Source: Pseudonocardia oceani
Lineage (GTDB): Bacteria > Actinomycetota > Actinomycetes > Mycobacteriales > Pseudonocardiaceae
Assembly: GCF_019263585.2 (NCBI RefSeq)
Contig: NZ_JADQDF010000001.1
Coordinates: 1,240,001 to 1,304,000, forward strand
Direction: 5' to 3'
DNA: 64,000 nt
How positions within the stretch are numbered: the stretch's first letter is position 1; each line of letters starts with the position of its first letter. The position numbers and the translations under genes are program-made. Of this stretch, positions 27,888 to 36,455 are shown one piece after another. The notes under the pieces were generated by a model. That model did no database searches. It worked only from the letters and a program-made list of their open reading frames with translations, and was not told the DNA's origin.

Positions 27888-29030
27888 TCACACCGGGGCC
27901 GCGGCCAGCAGGGCGTGCACGACCCCGTCGGCCAGCAGGCGGCCGCGGCGGGTGAGCACGGCCACCCCGTCCTCGACCTCCAGCAGCCCGTCGGCCACGG
28001 CCTGCGCGGCGGCGGCGCGGCCGGGGTCGTCGAGCAGGTCCAGGGGCAGGCCCGAGCGCAGCCGCAGCCGCAGCATCACGCGCTCGGTGTGCCGCTCGGA
28101 CTCCGTCAGCTCCTCGCGCCCGGCCTCCGCCGACCCGGCCGCCACCGCCGCGGCGTAGCGCGCCGGGTGCTTCACGTTCCACCAGCGCGCCCCGGCGAGG
28201 TGTGAGTGCGCACCCGGGCCCAGGCCCCACCAGTCGCCGTCGAGCCAGTAGCCGAGGTTGTGCCGGCACTCGGCGTCGGGTGACGACGCCCAGTTCGACA
28301 CCTCGTACCAGCCCAGGCCGGCCGCGGACAGCCGGTCGTCGATCAGCTCGTAGCGCGCGGCGGCGACGTCGTCGTCGGGGGCGGGCAGCTCGCCGCGGGC
28401 CACGCGCCGGGCCAGCGCCGTGCCGTCCTCGACGATGAGCGCGTACGCCGAGACGTGGTCCACCCCGGCGTCGAGGACGGCGTCGAGCGAGGCGCGCAGG
28501 TCGTCGTCGGTCTCGCCCGGGGTGGCGTAGATGAGGTCGAGGTTGACGTGCCCGAGCCCCGCCGCCCGGGCCTCCCGCGCCGCGGCGACGGCCCGGCCCG
28601 GCGTGTGGCGGCGGTCGAGCACCCGCAGCACGTGCGGCGCGGCCGACTGCATGCCCAGCGACACCCGCGTGAACCCGGCGTCGACGAGACCGGCGAAGAA
28701 CTCCGGCGAGGTCGACTCGGGGTTCGACTCGGTCGTGACCTCGGCACCCGGAGCGAGCCCGAACGTCGACCGGACGGCGTCGAGCACGGCGCCCAGGCGC
28801 TCCGCCCCGATCAGCGACGGCGTGCCGCCCCCGACGAAGACGGTGTCGACCGCCCGCTCCCCGACGGTCGCGGCGGCGAGGTCGAGCTCGCGGCGCACGG
28901 CGTCGAGCCACCCGCCGACCGACGCGCCGGAGCCGTCGAGCTCGGAGGCGGTGTAGGTGTTGAAGTCGCAGTAGCCGCAGCGGGCCGCGCAGAACGGCAC
29001 GTGGACGTAGATCCCGAACGGAGGCGGCAC
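27888..29030 (-). CDS. hemW: Radical SAM heme chaperone HemW
   Basis: The protein has 380 residues. The radical-SAM cluster motif CAARCGYC is followed by DFNTY, GGGTPSL and the HemW-specific HNLGYWLDGDWWGLGPGAHS, whose HNxxYW binds heme. It differs from true coproporphyrinogen dehydrogenase (HemN), which lacks that motif, so a heme chaperone for respiratory proteins is likelier. Start GTG 29030 (VPPPFGIYVHVPFC), four bases after GGGAA; a GTG six codons upstream is possible. It occupies the hemN slot of the mycobacterial gene order and faces the sulfur operon divergently. Confidence 0.9.
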   Translation of the reverse strand: MPPPFGIYVHVPFCAARCGYCDFNTYTASELDGSGASVGGWLDAVRRELDLAAATVGERAVDTVFVGGGTPSLIGAERLGAVLDAVRSTFGLAPGAEVTTESNPESTSPEFFAGLVDAGFTRVSLGMQSAAPHVLRVLDRRHTPGRAVAAAREARAAGLGHVNLDLIYATPGETDDDLRASLDAVLDAGVDHVSAYALIVEDGTALARRVARGELPAPDDDVAAARYELIDDRLSAAGLGWYEVSNWASSPDAECRHNLGYWLDGDWWGLGPGAHSHLAGARWWNVKHPARYAAAVAAGSAEAGREELTESERHTERVMLRLRLRSGLPLDLLDDPGRAAAAQAVADGLLEVEDGVAVLTRRGRLLADGVVHALLAAAPV

Positions 29031-29117
29031 GCTTCCCGAGTGTGCCACCGGTGTGAATCCCCTCCCAGCATGCGGGCGCCGATGGATCGCTGCCCGGACA
29101 AGTGGCACTCTGAGCAC

Positions 29118-29228
29118 GTGACCGCGCCCATGCCCGCCCCGCTCCCCGGGGCTGCGGCGTTGGGCCTGCGCCTCGTCGCCCGGCGCCACGTGGATCTCAG
29201 CCGCGTGAGCAGCGCGATCTGTCGCTGA
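29118..29228 (+). CDS. Putative cysteine-responsive leader peptide 1 (sir operon)
   Basis: The frame has 36 codons from GTG 29118, or 32 from ATG 29130. It ends LRLVARRHVDLSRVSSAIC-Arg. The RRHVDL(x)RV core with a Cys at the penultimate codon is the signature of the short leader peptides that actinobacteria carry upstream of sulfur genes. The sir start is 64 bases downstream. Ribosome stalling at the UGU codon when cysteine is scarce could control the operon; I see no obvious terminator hairpin, so the mechanism is open. Confidence 0.85.
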   Translation: MTAPMPAPLPGAAALGLRLVARRHVDLSRVSSAICR

Positions 29229-29292
29229 CGCGCTCTCCCCGCGTCCCCTCTCGCACACCCCTCGGCGCACCACCGCCATCGGAGGCACTGCT

Positions 29293-30969
29293 TTGCCGCC
29301 CACCACACCCACCCGTGTCCCCGCCAAGCGCAAGCGCGGCGAGGGGCAGTGGAAGCTCGGCCACCGCGAGCCGCTGAACCCGAACGAGCGCACGAAGAAG
29401 GACGACGACGGGCTCAACGTCCGCGCGCGCATCGAGAACGTGTACGCCAAGGGCGGCTTCGACTCGATCGACCCGGCCGACCTCCGTGGTCGGATGCGCT
29501 GGTGGGGGCTCTACACCCAGCGCAAGCCCGGGATCGACGGCGGCCGCACGGCGGCGCTGGAGCCCGAGGAGCTCGACGACCGCTACTTCATGCTCCGCGT
29601 CCGGCTCGACGGCGGCGCGCTGACGACCGAGCAGCTGCGCGCGCTCGGCGAGATCAGCCAGACCTACGCCCGCGACACCGCCGACGTCACCGACCGGCAG
29701 AACATCCAGTACCACTGGATCGACGTCGTCGACATGCCCGCGATCTGGACGAAGCTCGAGGGCCTGGGCATGGTCACCACCGAGGCCTGCGGCGACACCC
29801 CGCGCGTCGTGCTGGGCTCCCCGGTCGCGAGCGTCAGCGCCGACGAGGTGCTCGACCCGCAGCCGGCCATCGACGCGATCGTCGAGCGCTACGTCGGCAA
29901 CCCCGAGTACTCGAACCTGCCGCGCAAGTTCAAGACGGCGATCTCGTGGCAGCAGGACGTCGCCCACGAGATCAACGACGTGTCGTTCATCGGCTCGGTG
30001 CACCCCGAACACGGCCCCGGCTTCGACGTGTGGGTCGGCGGCGGCCTGTCGACCAACCCGAAGATCGCGCAGCGCCTGGGCGCGTGGGTACCGCTCGACG
30101 AGGTCCCCGACGTGTGGGCCGGGATCATCGGGGTCTTCCGCGACTACGGCTACCGCCGCCTGCGCCACCGCGCGCGCATCAAGTTCCTCGTCGCCGACTG
30201 GGGCGTGGAGGAGTTCCGCCGCGTGCTGGAGGACGAGTACCTGGGCCGCAAGATGGTCGACGGCCCGGCGCCCGCCACGCCCGAGCACCCGATCGACCAC
30301 GTCGGCGTCCACAAGCAGGTCGACGGCCGCAACTACGTCGGCGTCGCCCCCGCCTCCGGACGCGTCTCGGGCACCACGCTCGTCGCACTCGCCGACGCCG
30401 TCGAGAAGGCCGGCTCGGGCCGCGTCCGGCTCACCGCGCAGCAGAAGATCGTCGTGCTCGACGTCGCCGACCGGAAGGTCGACGCGCTGGTCGCCCGGCT
30501 CAACACGCTGGGCCTGCAGGCCGACCCGTCGCCGTGGCGCCGCGCCACGATGGCGTGCACGGGCATCGAGTTCTGCAAGCTCGCGATCGTCGAGACCAAG
30601 GAGCGGGCGATCCGGCTGGTCGAGGAGCTGGAGAAGCGCCTGGCCGACGTCGTGCCGGAGCACCCGATCTCCATCCACCTCAACGGCTGCCCCAACTCCT
30701 GCGCCCGCACGCAGGTCGCCGACATCGGGCTCAAGGGCCAGATCGTCACCGACGCCGCGGGCGACCAGGTCGAGGGCTTCCAGGTGCACCTGGGCGGCGG
30801 GCTCGGGCTCGACTCGGGCTTCGGGCGCAAGCTGCGCGGCCTCAAGGTCACCAGCGCGGAGCTCGGCGACTACGTCGACCGCGTGGTGCGGCGGTTCGCC
30901 GAGCAGCGCACCGACGGCGAGCGCTTCGCCCAGTGGGTGCTGCGGGCCGACGAGGACGACCTGAAGTGA
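29293..30969 (+). CDS. sir: Ferredoxin-dependent sulfite reductase (nitrite/sulfite reductase family)
   Basis: The protein has 558 residues. The siroheme/4Fe-4S ligands are Cys 422 and 428 (ACTGIEFCKLAI) and Cys 466 and 470 (LNGCPNSCARTQ). The duplicated ferredoxin-like half domains are recognisable, as are DRQNIQYHWI and NYVGVAPASGRVSG. It reduces sulfite to sulfide with six electrons from ferredoxin; the neighbours cysH, cysD and cysN decide for sulfite over nitrite. It is the homologue of mycobacterial SirA (also named NirA). TTG start at 29293 with GGAGG at 29281-29285. The stop overlaps the next gene's GTG. Confidence 0.95.
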   Translation: MPPTTPTRVPAKRKRGEGQWKLGHREPLNPNERTKKDDDGLNVRARIENVYAKGGFDSIDPADLRGRMRWWGLYTQRKPGIDGGRTAALEPEELDDRYFMLRVRLDGGALTTEQLRALGEISQTYARDTADVTDRQNIQYHWIDVVDMPAIWTKLEGLGMVTTEACGDTPRVVLGSPVASVSADEVLDPQPAIDAIVERYVGNPEYSNLPRKFKTAISWQQDVAHEINDVSFIGSVHPEHGPGFDVWVGGGLSTNPKIAQRLGAWVPLDEVPDVWAGIIGVFRDYGYRRLRHRARIKFLVADWGVEEFRRVLEDEYLGRKMVDGPAPATPEHPIDHVGVHKQVDGRNYVGVAPASGRVSGTTLVALADAVEKAGSGRVRLTAQQKIVVLDVADRKVDALVARLNTLGLQADPSPWRRATMACTGIEFCKLAIVETKERAIRLVEELEKRLADVVPEHPISIHLNGCPNSCARTQVADIGLKGQIVTDAAGDQVEGFQVHLGGGLGLDSGFGRKLRGLKVTSAELGDYVDRVVRRFAEQRTDGERFAQWVLRADEDDLK

Positions 30970-31127
30970 GTGAGCGGGCGGTCCCGTTCTACTGCCCGTA
31001 CTGCTCCGACGAGGACCTGCGCCCCGCTGTTCTCCCGGATGACAGGGCCGCGCACGGGGCCTGGTACTGCGGCTCGTGCCTGCGCACGTTCACGCTGAAG
31101 ATGATCGGGATCGGAGTTCCCTCATGA
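30966..31127 (+). CDS. Small zinc-ribbon protein of the sulfur operon
   Basis: The protein has 53 residues with two CxxC knuckles, YCPYCSDEDL and YCGSCLRTFT, 26 residues apart, which probably hold one zinc ion. It overlaps sir by four bases at its start and cysH by four bases at its end (ATGA), so it must be made with them. Small proteins at this place occur in other actinobacterial sir-cysH operons. The role is unknown; an iron-sulfur or siroheme assembly helper or an electron-transfer partner are guesses. Confidence 0.85.
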   Translation: MSERAVPFYCPYCSDEDLRPAVLPDDRAAHGAWYCGSCLRTFTLKMIGIGVPS

Positions 31128-31828
31128 GTGTCGCCACCGAGCCGGACCTGCGCGCCACCGCCGAGCGCGGTGCCGCCGAGCTGGGCCCGGACGCCACCGC
31201 GCAGCAGCTGCTGGACTGGGCGGCGCGCACGTTCGGCAGCCGGCTGATCGTCGCGTCGAACATGCAGGACGCCGTGCTGGTCGACCTCGCGTCGAAGGCC
31301 TCCCCCGGCGTCGAGGTCCTGTTCCTCGAGACCGGTTACCACTTCGCCGAGACCATCGGCACCCGCGACGCCGTGGAGCACGTCTACGACGTCTCGATCG
31401 TCAACGCGCAGGCCCGGCGCTCGGTCGCCCAGCAGGACGCCGAGTTCGGCAGGGACCTGTTCGCCCGCGACCCGGGCGCCTGCTGCGCGATGCGCAAGGT
31501 CGAGCCCCTGCAGGACACCCTCGCCGGCTACGACGCCTGGGTCACCGGCGTCCGCCGCGTCGAGGCGCCGACCCGCGCGGGCACGCCGCTCATCCAGTTC
31601 GACGAGAAGTTCGGGCTGGTGAAGATCAACCCGATCGCGGCCTGGAGCGACGAGGACATGGACGCCTACATCGCGGCGCACGGGATCCTGGTCAACCCGC
31701 TGGTCGCCGAGGGCTACCCGAGCATCGGCTGCGCCCCCTGCACCGCGAAGCCGGCGCCCGGCGCCGACCCCCGATCCGGCCGGTGGGCCGGTACCGCCAA
31801 GATCGAATGTGGGTTGCACCCGGCATGA
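31124..31828 (+). CDS. cysH: Adenylylsulfate (APS) reductase, thioredoxin-dependent
   Basis: The protein has 234 residues. The 4Fe-4S ligand set of APS reductases is complete (ACCAMRKVEPL and IGCAPCTAKP) and the catalytic Cys lies in the C-terminal ECGLH motif. The cluster marks it as using APS rather than PAPS, which fits the absence of an APS-kinase domain in the neighbouring CysN. It converts APS to sulfite and AMP. ATG start overlapping the zinc-ribbon stop; its own stop overlaps cysD (ATGA). Confidence 0.95.
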   Translation: MSVATEPDLRATAERGAAELGPDATAQQLLDWAARTFGSRLIVASNMQDAVLVDLASKASPGVEVLFLETGYHFAETIGTRDAVEHVYDVSIVNAQARRSVAQQDAEFGRDLFARDPGACCAMRKVEPLQDTLAGYDAWVTGVRRVEAPTRAGTPLIQFDEKFGLVKINPIAAWSDEDMDAYIAAHGILVNPLVAEGYPSIGCAPCTAKPAPGADPRSGRWAGTAKIECGLHPA

Positions 31829-32727
31829 CGGTTCCCGTGATGGACGCCCTCGAGGCGCTGGAGTCCGAGGCGATCCACATCTTCCGCGAGGTCGCGGGCG
31901 AGTTCGACCGCCCGGTGATCCTGTTCTCCGGCGGCAAGGACTCCACGCTGCTGGTGCACCTGGCCGTCAAGGCCTTCGCGCCCGCGCCCGTGCCGTTCCC
32001 GCTGCTGCACGTCGACACCGGGCACAACTACGCCGAGGTCATCGCGTTCCGCGATGCGATCGTCGAGCGGCTGGGCCTGCGGCTGGAGGTGGCGCACGTC
32101 CAGGACTGGATCGACGACGGGCGCCTCACCGAGCGCCCCGACGGCACCCGCAACCCGCTGCAGACCGTGCCGCTGCTCGACTCCATCGTCGAGAAGCGCT
32201 ACGACGCGGTCTTCGGCGGCGGGCGCCGCGACGAGGAGCGCGCCCGCGCCAAGGAGCGGATCATGTCCCTGCGCGACGGCTTCGGCCGCTGGGACCCCCG
32301 CAGCCAGCGCCCCGAGCTGTGGAACCTCTACAACGGCCGGCACGCCCCCGGTGAGCACGTCCGCGTGTTCCCGATCAGCAACTGGACCGAGCTCGACGTC
32401 TGGCGCTACATCCAGCGCGAGGACATCGAGCTCCCGTCGATCTACTACTCACACCGGCGCGAGGTGTTCCGCCGCGACGGCATGTGGCTGGCCGAGGGCC
32501 CGTGGGGCGGCCCGCGCGGCGGCGAGGCGCTCGAGGAGCGCACCGTCCGCTACCGGACGGTGGGCGACGGCTCGTGCACCGGCGCCGTCGAGTCCACCGC
32601 CACCACGCTCGACGAGATCATCGCCGAGGTCACGGCCTCGCGGCTCACCGAGCGCGGGGCCACCCGCGCCGACGACCGGCTCTCCGAGGCCGCCATGGAA
32701 GACCGGAAGCGCGAGGGCTACTTCTGA
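31825..32727 (+). CDS. cysD: Sulfate adenylyltransferase subunit 2 (ATP sulfurylase small subunit)
   Basis: The protein has 300 residues. The PP-loop SGGKDSTLLVHLA, HVDTGHNYAEVI, the AVFGGGRRDEERARAKER stretch and C-terminal RKREGYF are family hallmarks. With CysN it makes APS from sulfate and ATP, driven by GTP hydrolysis. ATG start overlaps the cysH stop; its stop shares one base with the cysN ATG (TGATG). Confidence 0.96.
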   Translation: MTVPVMDALEALESEAIHIFREVAGEFDRPVILFSGGKDSTLLVHLAVKAFAPAPVPFPLLHVDTGHNYAEVIAFRDAIVERLGLRLEVAHVQDWIDDGRLTERPDGTRNPLQTVPLLDSIVEKRYDAVFGGGRRDEERARAKERIMSLRDGFGRWDPRSQRPELWNLYNGRHAPGEHVRVFPISNWTELDVWRYIQREDIELPSIYYSHRREVFRRDGMWLAEGPWGGPRGGEALEERTVRYRTVGDGSCTGAVESTATTLDEIIAEVTASRLTERGATRADDRLSEAAMEDRKREGYF

Positions 32728-33989
32728 TGAAGGATCTTCTCCGATTCGCCACGGCGGGCTCCGTCGACGACGGCAAGTCCACGCTGGTCGGGCGGCTGCT
32801 CTACGACACCAAGTCGGTGCTGGCCGACCAGATCGAGGCCGTGCAGCGCGCGTCGGTCGACAAGGGCCTGTCCACGCCCGACCTGTCGCTGCTCGTCGAC
32901 GGCCTGCGCGCCGAGCGCGAGCAGGGCATCACCATCGACGTCGCCTACCGCTACTTCTCCACGCCGACGCGTGAGTTCGTGCTCGCCGACACCCCGGGCC
33001 ACGTGCAGTACACCCGCAACACCGTCACCGGCGCGTCCACCGCGGAGCTCGCGGTCCTGCTGGTCGACGCCCGGTACGGCGTGGTCGAGCAGACGCGCCG
33101 GCACGCGGCCGTGCTCGCGCTGCTGCAGGTCCCGCGGCTCGTGCTGGCCATCAACAAGATCGACCTCATCGGCTACGACCAGGCCGCTCTCGAGGCGATC
33201 GGCAAGGACTTCGCCGGCCTCGCCCGCTCGCTGGGCTTCGCCGACGACGCCGTCGTCACGATCCCGGTGTCGGCGCTCGTCGGCGACAACGTGGTCGACC
33301 GCTCCGAGCGCACACCCTGGTACACCGGCCCGACGCTGCTCGGGCACCTGGAGTCCGTGCCGGTCACCCCGCCCGAGGCGGACTCGCCGTTCCGGATGCC
33401 GGTGCAGTACGTGATCCGCGAGCACGCGAGCGACTACCGCGGCTACGCGGGCCAGGTCGCGTCCGGCACGGTCCGGCCCGGCGACGCCGTCGTCGTGCTG
33501 CCCGGCGGGGCCACCACCACGGTCGCGGGCGTCGACACCGCCGACGGCCCGCTCGACGCCGCCGGCGCGGGCCGCAGCGTCACGGTCCGGCTGGCCGACG
33601 ACATCGACCTCTCCCGCGGCGACGTCCTCGCCACCGCCGCGGCTCCCCCGCGCGTCACGAACGAGCTCGACGCCACGCTCTGCTGGCTCTCGGACAAGCC
33701 CCTGCGCCCCGGCGCGCGGCTGCTGCTCAAGCACGGCACCCGCACGACGCAGGTGATCGTGGGCGCGCTGGGCGACCGGCTCGACACCGACACCGTGTCC
33801 TACGTGGACGCCCCGGAGCAGCTGGCCGCCAACGACATCGCGCGCGTCTCCCTGCGCACCGCCGACGCCCTGCCCGTCGACGACTACGCCGACATCCGCG
33901 CCACCGGCGGCTTCCTGCTCATCGACCCGCCCACCGGCAACACCCTCGCCGCGGGCCTGGTGGGCGACCCGCTTCGCCTGCAGGCCTGA
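32727..33989 (+). CDS. cysN: Sulfate adenylyltransferase subunit 1 (GTPase)
   Basis: The protein has 420 residues. GTPase motifs are GSVDDGKST, DTPGHVQYTRN and NKIDLIGYD. EF-Tu-like beta-barrel domains II and III follow. At 420 residues it lacks the C-terminal APS kinase found in fused CysNC, in line with the APS-type CysH in the same operon. It is the last gene of the sir-zinc ribbon-cysH-cysD-cysN unit. After the stop come a run of 12 C and then a palindromic repeat that could end transcription. Confidence 0.95.
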   Translation: MKDLLRFATAGSVDDGKSTLVGRLLYDTKSVLADQIEAVQRASVDKGLSTPDLSLLVDGLRAEREQGITIDVAYRYFSTPTREFVLADTPGHVQYTRNTVTGASTAELAVLLVDARYGVVEQTRRHAAVLALLQVPRLVLAINKIDLIGYDQAALEAIGKDFAGLARSLGFADDAVVTIPVSALVGDNVVDRSERTPWYTGPTLLGHLESVPVTPPEADSPFRMPVQYVIREHASDYRGYAGQVASGTVRPGDAVVVLPGGATTTVAGVDTADGPLDAAGAGRSVTVRLADDIDLSRGDVLATAAAPPRVTNELDATLCWLSDKPLRPGARLLLKHGTRTTQVIVGALGDRLDTDTVSYVDAPEQLAANDIARVSLRTADALPVDDYADIRATGGFLLIDPPTGNTLAAGLVGDPLRLQA

Positions 33990-34000
33990 GGCACGGCACG

Positions 34001-34012
34001 CCCCCCCCCCCC
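34001..34012. repeat. Homopolymeric run of 12 C
   Basis: Twelve consecutive C bases lie 12 bases after the cysN stop. Such runs vary in length by slippage and are also prone to sequencing error. No gene covers it, so no phase variation of a protein is implied. Confidence 0.85.
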
Positions 34013-34040
34013 GCCGGCTCCGGCACCCCGCCACCGCCGG

Positions 34041-34110
34041 CTCGCACACACCTCCCGGGGCTCGCACACAGGTCCGGCCCTGTGTGCGGGCCCCGCGGCC
34101 TGTGTGCGAG
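34041..34110. repeat. Four-unit palindromic repeat, 20-base phasing (copy 2)
   Basis: CTCGCACACA starts at 34041 and 34061, and the inverse TGTGTGCG(AG) at 34081 and 34101: the same four units with the same 20-base spacing as at 1278-1347. Spacer sequences differ apart from GGGG and CCGCGG patches. It lies between the cysN operon and the sulfonate-importer operon. The following 246 bases (34111-34356) hold no gene that I can support; TTGACC at 34278 could be part of a promoter. Confidence 0.85.
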
Positions 34111-34356
34111 CCGCCCGGGCGGGCCGCCCCAACCGAGCCGCCCCGGACCGTGTCTCCTGTCACGTCCGGGCACCTCGCCGGGCAGCGCTGCCCCGTTCGG
34201 CCCAGTGCTGCGCGCTGCTCGACGGGCGCACTGCGCCTCGTCGCAGGTCAGCGGCCCGCCACCCGGGTCGGCGATCTTTGACCGGACATTCACGCCGCCG
34301 TCCTGCATGCCGGATGACTCCTTGAACCCCGCCGCCGCGCGGCTCACGATGGAGCG

Positions 34357-34485
34357 GTGACGCCGACGGAGACCAGCGCGACGCCTTCCGGCGTACCCGC
34401 GGCCCCGGCGCACCGCCTCGCGGCGGACCTCGAGCGCTTCTGGCCGTCCCGCCGCGGCCACGCGTTCGACGAGTTCTGTCGCTGA
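34357..34485 (+). CDS. Candidate divergent leader peptide 2 (ssu-type operon)
   Basis: The frame has 42 codons from GTG 34357, which has GGAG at 34351-34354. It ends FWPSRRGHAFDEFC-Arg, so like leader 1 its penultimate codon is Cys (TGT) and a basic RR-x-H stretch precedes it. It lacks the RHVDL core. It lies 108 bases upstream of the importer operon, the place where sulfur leader peptides sit. This is a candidate based on position, ribosome site and ending. Confidence 0.55.
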   Translation: MTPTETSATPSGVPAAPAHRLAADLERFWPSRRGHAFDEFCR

Positions 34486-34593
34486 CCCTTCCGTTCACCC
34501 GCTGCGCGGCCCCCTCGTGCCCGCACCCGCTCGCTCCGGCGCGCGCCGACGACGTCGGCCGACCGCGCCCACCGAACCGAAGGACCACCCCCG

Positions 34594-35658
34594 ATGTCCC
34601 GCCTCCGGACCACCCTGGTCCTCGCCGTCACCGCCGCGCTGGCCCTCGCCGGCTGCTCCCGCGCCGAACGCGCCCCCGACGCGCCCGCGGCCGGCGGCAC
34701 CGCCGCCGAGCTGCGGCTGGGCTACTTCCCCAACGTCACCCACGCCGCCGCGATCATCGGGGTGCAGGAGGGCCTGTTCACCGCCGAGATCGGTGACACC
34801 ACGCTCACCGCCCAGACCTTCAACGCGGGCGGCGACGCCGTCAACGCACTGTTCGGCGGTTCGATCGACGCCACCTACATCGGCTCCGGCCCGGCGATCA
34901 ACGCCTTCGCCCGGTCCGACGGCACGGCCGTGCGGCTCGTCGCGGGCGCCACGGACGGCGGCGCGCAGCTCGTCGTCCGCCCCGGCGTCACCTCGCCCGA
35001 GCAGCTGCGCGGCACCACGATCGCCACGCCGCAGCTGGGCAACACGCAGGACATCGCGCTCAAGGTCTGGCTGAAGGACCAGGGCCTGACCGTCGGCGAC
35101 GCGCCCGACCAGGTGCAGATCGCCAACCTGGAGAACCCCCGCACCCTCGACGCCTTCCGCCAGGGCAGCGTGCAGGCCGCATGGCTGCCCGAGCCGTGGA
35201 GCTCCCGCCTGGTGCTCGACGCCGGCGCGAGCGTGCTGCTCGACGAGCGCGAGCTGTGGGACGGCGGGCGCTTCCCGACCACCGTGCTGCTCGTGTCCAC
35301 CGACTTCGTCAACCGCTACCCCGACACGGTGCGGGCGCTGCTGCGCGGCCACATCGCCGCCACCGAGCTCGCGAACGCCGACCCGGCGCGCGCCGCCACG
35401 ATCGTCAACGACGGCATCCAGCAGCTGACGGGCAACCGCCTCGCCGACCCGGTCATCGCCCGCGCCTTCACCGAGCTGACCCTTTCGACCGACCCCCTGG
35501 CCCCCACCTTCCCGCAGCTCGCCCAGGACAGCGTCGACGCCGGCATCGCCGACGACCTCGTCGACCTGGCCGGGTTCGTCGACGCGGGCCCGCTCAACGC
35601 CGAACTCGAGGCGGCCGGGCAACCGGCCGTCGACTCCGCCGGACTCGACTCACCCTGA
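34594..35658 (+). CDS. ABC transporter substrate-binding lipoprotein, SsuA/TauA type
   Basis: The protein has 354 residues. A lipoprotein signal ends with the lipobox LALAGC (Cys near residue 21). The mature part shows LRLGYFPNVTHAAAIIGVQEGLF, DAVNALFGGSIDATYIGSGPAINAF and a WLPEPWSSR region, the pattern of the NMT1/SsuA family that binds sulfonates, taurine or nitrate. The neighbouring sulfur genes and SsuD-like monooxygenase favour an organic sulfonate. First gene of a three-gene importer; ATG start. Confidence 0.88.
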   Translation: MSRLRTTLVLAVTAALALAGCSRAERAPDAPAAGGTAAELRLGYFPNVTHAAAIIGVQEGLFTAEIGDTTLTAQTFNAGGDAVNALFGGSIDATYIGSGPAINAFARSDGTAVRLVAGATDGGAQLVVRPGVTSPEQLRGTTIATPQLGNTQDIALKVWLKDQGLTVGDAPDQVQIANLENPRTLDAFRQGSVQAAWLPEPWSSRLVLDAGASVLLDERELWDGGRFPTTVLLVSTDFVNRYPDTVRALLRGHIAATELANADPARAATIVNDGIQQLTGNRLADPVIARAFTELTLSTDPLAPTFPQLAQDSVDAGIADDLVDLAGFVDAGPLNAELEAAGQPAVDSAGLDSP

Positions 35659-35669
35659 GGACTGATCCC

Positions 35670-36455
35670 ATGACCGCCACTCTCGATCGCACCGTGCAGG
35701 CCCCGGCCCGGCCCGCGGCCCAGCTCACCGGGGTCTCCAAGGTCTTCGGCTCCGGCGTGGGCGCCGTCACCGCGCTGAACGGCGTCGACCTGCGGGTCGA
35801 GCCGGGCGAGTTCGTGTGCCTGCTCGGGGCGTCGGGCTGCGGCAAGACCACCCTGCTCAGCATGCTGGCCGGGCTCGACGAGCCCACCCGCGGCACCGTG
35901 GAGGTCGCCACCGACCGCCCGGCGGTCATGTTCCAGGAGCCCGCGCTGCTGCCGTGGCTCACGGCCACCCGCAACGTCGAGCTCCCGCTGCGCCTGGCCG
36001 GCGTCGGCCGGTCGGCGCGCCGGGGCACGGCCGGTGAGCTGCTGGAGCTGGTGCGGCTCGAGGGCCAGGCCGGCAAGCGCCCGCACGAGCTGTCGGGCGG
36101 CATGCGCCAGCGCGTGGCGCTGGCCCGCGCGCTCGCGGCCACCACGGTCGACGCCGAGCGCGGCAGCCGCCTCATGCTCATGGACGAGCCGTTCGCCGCG
36201 CTCGACGCCATCACCCGCGACGTCCTGCAGGGCGAGCTGACCCGCGTCTGGCAGGCCACCGGCACCGCGGTCGTCTTCGTCACCCACGACGTCCGCGAGG
36301 CCGTGCGGCTGGGCCAGCGCGTCGTGCTGCTGTCCTCGCGCCCGGGCACCGTCGTCGGGGAGTGGGACCTCACCTCCGGCGACCGCGAGGTCCTCACCGA
36401 GGAGATCACCGACCGCCTGCGGGAGGTGATCTCGACGCATGGCCGCGCCGCCTGA
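35670..36455 (+). CDS. ABC transporter ATPase, SsuB type
   Basis: The protein has 261 residues. Walker A GASGCGKTT, Q-loop VMFQEPALLPWLT, signature LSGGMRQRVALARAL, Walker B LMLMDEPFAALD and switch His FVTHDVREA are all present. The FQEPALLPW pattern is typical of SsuB/TauB importers. ATG start 11 bases after the binding-protein stop; the permease ATG lies 14 bases inside its 3' end. Confidence 0.92.
   Translation: MTATLDRTVQAPARPAAQLTGVSKVFGSGVGAVTALNGVDLRVEPGEFVCLLGASGCGKTTLLSMLAGLDEPTRGTVEVATDRPAVMFQEPALLPWLTATRNVELPLRLAGVGRSARRGTAGELLELVRLEGQAGKRPHELSGGMRQRVALARALAATTVDAERGSRLMLMDEPFAALDAITRDVLQGELTRVWQATGTAVVFVTHDVREAVRLGQRVVLLSSRPGTVVGEWDLTSGDREVLTEEITDRLREVISTHGRAA

Noticed and set aside
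34001..34012. Poly-C run as phase-variation switch
   Set aside because: It lies after the cysN stop and outside any gene or obvious promoter spacer, so no protein would change.
34041..34110. Possible CRISPR array because of regular 20-base spacing
   Set aside because: There are only four short units, two of them inverted, the spacers are not unique inserts of 30-40 bases, and no cas gene is present.
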